Assembly: GCA_016292455.1 (NCBI GenBank)
Contig: JAEDIL010000071.1
Coordinates: forward strand, 1 to 9,263
Source of the DNA: Clostridiaceae bacterium
GTDB lineage: Bacteria > Bacillota > Clostridia > Oscillospirales > Acutalibacteraceae
Direction of reading: 5' to 3'
DNA length: 9,263 bases
Shown here: positions 7,166-9,263 of the stretch, piece by piece
Layout of the letters: each line of letters begins with the position of its first letter
Position numbering within the stretch: the stretch's first letter is position 1
Program-made: the position numbers and the translations under genes
The notes under the pieces: model-generated
Database searches by the model: none
Told to the model about the DNA's origin: nothing
What the model saw: only the letters and a program-made list of their open reading frames with translations

Positions 7166-7214
7166 CTAACTGTTAGATATTATAGTACATAGTTAAAAAT
7201 ATGTCAACAGTTAA
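7166..7214. promoter_or_regulatory. Possible operator: related palindromic 11-mers flanking the promoter
   Basis: CTAACTGTTAG (7166-7176) is a palindrome at the predicted transcription start. TCAACAGTTAA (7204-7214) is an imperfect copy overlapping the -35 box; the two centres are about 38 bp apart. A further AGTTAA half-site (7191-7196) lies in the spacer. Paired palindromes over the -35 and start site are what a dimeric repressor (MarR- or TetR-sized) would use. No regulator gene is in the window. Confidence 0.45.
7179..7207 (-). promoter_or_regulatory. Perfect-consensus sigma-A promoter for the 34-aa peptide
   Basis: TTGACA (7207-7202) and TATAAT (7184-7179) are separated by exactly 17 bp. 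The predicted start is near 7172, giving a leader of about 50 nt. Both hexamers and the spacing are ideal, which predicts very strong transcription unless repressed. Confidence 0.88.
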
Positions 7215-7251
7215 TTCAAAAAAAATTCATTTTTAATTTTTTTTGAAAAAT

Positions 7252-7280
7252 GCGGGCTGTCGCACCATGCGACAGCCCGT
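7252..7280 (-). terminator. Intrinsic terminator after the 42-aa peptide gene
   Basis: A perfect 12-bp GC-rich stem (CGGGCTGTCGCA with TGCGACAGCCCG) around a 3-nt loop. On the minus strand it is followed by CATTTTTC and a further T-rich stretch, 16 nt past the peptide stop. On the plus strand A-rich DNA follows, so it serves the minus strand. Confidence 0.88.
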
Positions 7281-7295
7281 AAAAAGACTCAAAGC

Positions 7296-7424
7296 TTATG
7301 CCTCAACTTCGTCTTCGGGAGTTTCTTCCCCGTTGTCGAAGAGGGGTTTAAAGAAAGCAAAAAGCTCCTTGAGAAGTTCAAAAGCCTTTTTGAAGCCTTC
7401 AATGATGTCGCCGATAGTAAGCAT
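7296..7424 (-). CDS. Short 42-aa hypothetical amphipathic peptide
   Basis: A 42-codon gene with a very strong binding site (AAAAGGAGG, 7 nt before the ATG), its own promoter and its own perfect terminator. Residues about 5-29 alternate hydrophobic and charged positions (GFKKAFELLKELFAFFKPLF), giving an amphipathic helix with near-balanced Lys and Glu; P27 interrupts it near the end. Residues 30-42 form an acidic tail (DNGEETPEDEVEA). No Cys, signal peptide or transmembrane segment is evident. I do not recognise it. The helix plus acidic tail recalls phenol-soluble-modulin-like or leaderless-bacteriocin-like peptides in general form only. It lies in tandem with the 34-aa gene, each as a separate transcription unit, so the two may act together or be independently tuned. 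Confidence 0.75.
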   Translation of the reverse strand: MLTIGDIIEGFKKAFELLKELFAFFKPLFDNGEETPEDEVEA

Positions 7425-7479
7425 GGTTTTTCCTCCTTTTAATACTCACCGGAAAATGTCCGGCTGTCTTTTCGTCCTA

Positions 7480-7508
7480 ATAATAGCACAATATGTCCAG
7501 AGAATCAA
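7480..7508 (-). promoter_or_regulatory. Sigma-A promoter for the 42-aa peptide
   Basis: TTGATT (7508-7503) and TATTAT (7485-7480) are spaced by 17 bp, with TGTGC just before the -10. The predicted start near 7473 gives a leader of about 50 nt, like the other peptide gene. That leader contains a small hairpin, CCGGA-5-TCCGG (7449-7463). Confidence 0.75.
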
Positions 7509-7537
7509 GAGAAAATGAACAATTTGTTTCTTTCCGT

Positions 7538-7574
7538 ATAAAAAAGCTCCGTAAGGCAACAGTCTTACAGAGCT
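7538..7574 (-). terminator. Intrinsic terminator after the GPH transporter gene
   Basis: On the minus strand AGCTCTGTAAG pairs with CTTACGGAGCT (11 bp, one G-U, 8-nt loop) and runs into a T-tract (plus A-run 7540-7544). It lies about 25 nt past the transporter stop codon and separates that gene from the peptide promoter just beyond. Confidence 0.88.
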
Positions 7575-7598
7575 CTTTGTCATTTTATCCGGTTTGAT

Positions 7599-9167
7599 TT
7601 ACTGCTCCGGAATAATCTCAGGAGCAACACCTTCAAGCTCGTCCTCACTGCGCTTTTCGCGAACAAAGGCATAAATGGGTTCAAGCTTTTCCTTGGTGAG
7701 CGGATAGCCGAACTTCATGAGAAGCCATACGCCGGTATAAACAATGGCGGGAATGATTGTGCAGATGAACATGAGCTTTTCGCTGACGCCGGGAACAAAG
7801 CCTTTTCTGGCCATTTCAGTTCCGTCATAATGCGCCCACTTGAGCAGGAACATTCCGCTAGCATCCGCGATGGTCTGACCGAGCTTTCTTGAAAAGGTAT
7901 AAACAGCATAGATTGCGCTTTCACTGCGCTGACCTGTTTTGTATTCCTGATAGTCAATAACGTCCATAACAACCGCCCAGCAGGTGAGGCTGACGAAAGT
8001 GTAGCCGAAGCCGATGAGCATAAGTGCGGTCATGAACAGCCATGACGGGAAAATTCCTTTGCTCGGATTGACAAGGTTGATGAACTTTTCGCTGTTCGCG
8101 CCGATTGCAAGCAAAACTGCCGTAGCTGCCGCAATGACCGAGGTGTTTCCGCAAAGCTCTTTTTTGCCGAACTTTTCAACGAGCTTCGGCATGAAGAGGA
8201 TGAGAACAACCATCGGCAGATAGTTGCAGATTGTTCCGATGATTGAAAGGTTTGTGTTGACAAAATAGTTCTTGTACAAATATGTGTTATAGGAGTTGAA
8301 CTGAAGCTGTCCGCTAATAAGAAGACCTGCGAGAGCAACGGTGATGAACGGACGGGATTTGAGCATACCGCCGTAAACGACCTTGAAATCAACCTTTGAC
8401 TCCGGAGCGGACTCAACCCTTTCCTTGGTGGAGCGATAGCTCCACAGATAGAAAACGATTGAAAGAATGCCCATAGCAAGAGCAAAGAAGAACATGCGGT
8501 TGCCGTCGGCCATCTTGACGAATTGAGTCTTATTTCCAATTGTGTAAGTTTCGCCGGTCTTAATAAAGATAAGCAGCGGAGCAAGCAGCGAAACAATGCC
8601 GCCGCCGACGCCCGAGCCGATTGAACGGAACGTTGAAAGGAGGGTTCTGCCCTTGGGGTCATCGGTTATGACCGAAGCAAGCGAACCGAATGGAATATTC
8701 ATTCCGGTATACATCATGCCGTAGAATATGTATGAAACATAGCTGATGAGCAAAAGCCAGCCGGAGTCCGGAGAAAAGGTTCTTCCGCCGAATGAAAACT
8801 GGTTCCACGGAACAAAGCACAGCACGGTCGCAATTCCGAGAGGAACGCAAACGGTTTTAAGATAAGGTCTGTATTTTCCTCCGGGTCTCGGTTTTTTTCT
8901 TTCAACATAAACGCCCCAGAGAGGGTCGTTGATACAGTCCCAGAGTCGGGTAACAATGAACATTATTCCGACCTTCATTGCATCAAGCTTGAAAACGTCG
9001 GTCATGAAAACCTTGAGATAGCTTGAAATGTAGGTCAGGTTAAAAAGGTTCGCCGCGTCGCCGAGCATATAGCCGGAAGCTTCCTTGATGCCTATTTTGT
9101 TCGGATGCTCTTTTTCGGCAGGCATGGCGGTCTGAGCGGTTTCAGCGTCATTTTTTTTCTTCGCCAT
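7599..9167 (-). CDS. GPH-family (MelB-like) sugar:cation symporter, MFS fold
   Basis: A 522-aa inner-membrane transporter with about 12 hydrophobic helices. It probably imports a glycoside, pentoside or hexuronide with Na+ or H+. The start is ATG 9167, 6 nt after AAAGGAGAG; an in-frame extension upstream lacks a binding site. It has a charged N-terminus of about 25 residues, then GYMLGDAANLF. Compared with MelB from memory, D37 matches D19, and D77 and D81 in RLWDCINDPLWG match cation-site D55 and D59. K428 in FSRKLGQ matches K377. N157 in YTGMNIPFGS replaces D124. KYRPYL (98-103) and DVIDYQEYKTGQRSESAIY (402-420) are further family signatures. A hydrophilic cytoplasmic tail ends the protein. 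The substrate cannot be read from sequence, and no glycosidase gene is in view. It looks like a host gene, not a phage gene. Confidence 0.9.
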   Translation of the reverse strand: MAKKKNDAETAQTAMPAEKEHPNKIGIKEASGYMLGDAANLFNLTYISSYLKVFMTDVFKLDAMKVGIMFIVTRLWDCINDPLWGVYVERKKPRPGGKYRPYLKTVCVPLGIATVLCFVPWNQFSFGGRTFSPDSGWLLLISYVSYIFYGMMYTGMNIPFGSLASVITDDPKGRTLLSTFRSIGSGVGGGIVSLLAPLLIFIKTGETYTIGNKTQFVKMADGNRMFFFALAMGILSIVFYLWSYRSTKERVESAPESKVDFKVVYGGMLKSRPFITVALAGLLISGQLQFNSYNTYLYKNYFVNTNLSIIGTICNYLPMVVLILFMPKLVEKFGKKELCGNTSVIAAATAVLLAIGANSEKFINLVNPSKGIFPSWLFMTALMLIGFGYTFVSLTCWAVVMDVIDYQEYKTGQRSESAIYAVYTFSRKLGQTIADASGMFLLKWAHYDGTEMARKGFVPGVSEKLMFICTIIPAIVYTGVWLLMKFGYPLTKEKLEPIYAFVREKRSEDELEGVAPEIIPEQ

Positions 9168-9202
9168 TTTCTTCTCTCCTTTAAAAAATGTAAAAGAATG
9201 AG

Positions 9203-9231
9203 AGCCGAACCGATTGAAAAACAGTTCGGCT
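9203..9231. promoter_or_regulatory. Hairpin in the leader of the transporter gene
   Basis: AGCCGAAC (9203-9210) pairs perfectly with GTTCGGCT (9224-9231) around a 13-nt loop. Neither side has a good T-tract, so it is probably not a simple terminator for the next gene. It may be a leader RNA structure or the end of an upstream unit. No promoter is recognisable in the rest of the window up to 9263. Confidence 0.35.
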
Positions 9232-9263
9232 TTCACCCACTTTGTTCAGTGTAACATCAAACT

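Noticed and set aside
6901..7176. A 91-codon plus-strand open frame across the 34-aa peptide gene
   Set aside because: It crosses a terminator and the predicted transcription start of the peptide gene, with no ribosome binding site or recognisable content.
7245..7290. The perfect GC-rich hairpin as a CRISPR-type repeat or small RNA
   Set aside because: It occurs once, lies 16 nt after a stop codon and is followed by a T-rich stretch on the coding strand. A terminator explains it fully.
7243..7518. A 91-codon plus-strand open frame over the 42-aa peptide gene
   Set aside because: It runs through the terminator hairpin and promoter of the peptide gene and has a Ser/Lys-rich sequence with no binding site; the minus-strand peptide has all signals.
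6820..7600. A prophage attachment site or tRNA gene at the transporter/phage junction
   Set aside because: I see no tRNA-like cloverleaf, and no repeat partner can be tested because the other end of the element is outside the window.

Overview
The window looks like a chromosomal segment of a low-to-middle-GC Firmicute, most likely a gut-type Clostridia member (Oscillospiraceae or Ruminococcaceae range). This rests on strong AGGAGG-type ribosome binding sites, sigma-A promoters close to TTGACA/TATAAT, AT-rich intergenic DNA with U-tract terminators, and protein sequence style. The taxon is an inference; no marker gene is present. Every gene I can support lies on the minus strand, so transcription runs from high to low coordinates.

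Region 1 (about 9263 to 7538) holds a GPH-family (MelB-like) sugar:cation symporter with its own ribosome binding site and a strong intrinsic terminator. It looks like a normal host gene.

Region 2 (about 7537 to 6868) holds two very short genes in tandem, encoding 42-aa and 34-aa peptides. Each has a 17-bp-spaced sigma-A promoter, a leader of about 50 nt, a strong Shine-Dalgarno and its own terminator. One promoter is a perfect TTGACA-17-TATAAT flanked by repeated palindromic 11-mers that could be operators. The 42-aa peptide reads as an amphipathic helix with an acidic tail; the 34-aa peptide is rich in aromatic residues. I recognise neither. This is the least explained part of the window.

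Region 3 (about 6819 to 68) is a tightly packed tailed-phage head module in canonical order: small terminase, large terminase, portal, HK97-type prohead protease fused to a scaffold-like C-terminus, a small decoration-like protein, major capsid protein, head-tail connector, head-closure-like protein, and a tail-completion-like protein that carries a tail-fibre-style C-terminal module. The genes overlap or nearly touch, and most have good ribosome binding sites; two probably start at TTG. Together they would package DNA (TerS/TerL), form the portal vertex, build and mature the capsid, and close the neck. Tail genes should continue past the left edge.

No integrase, repressor, replication or lysis gene is visible between the transporter and the small terminase. 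Either the late module sits at one end of an integrated prophage, or the element is reduced or domesticated. The window alone cannot decide between these.
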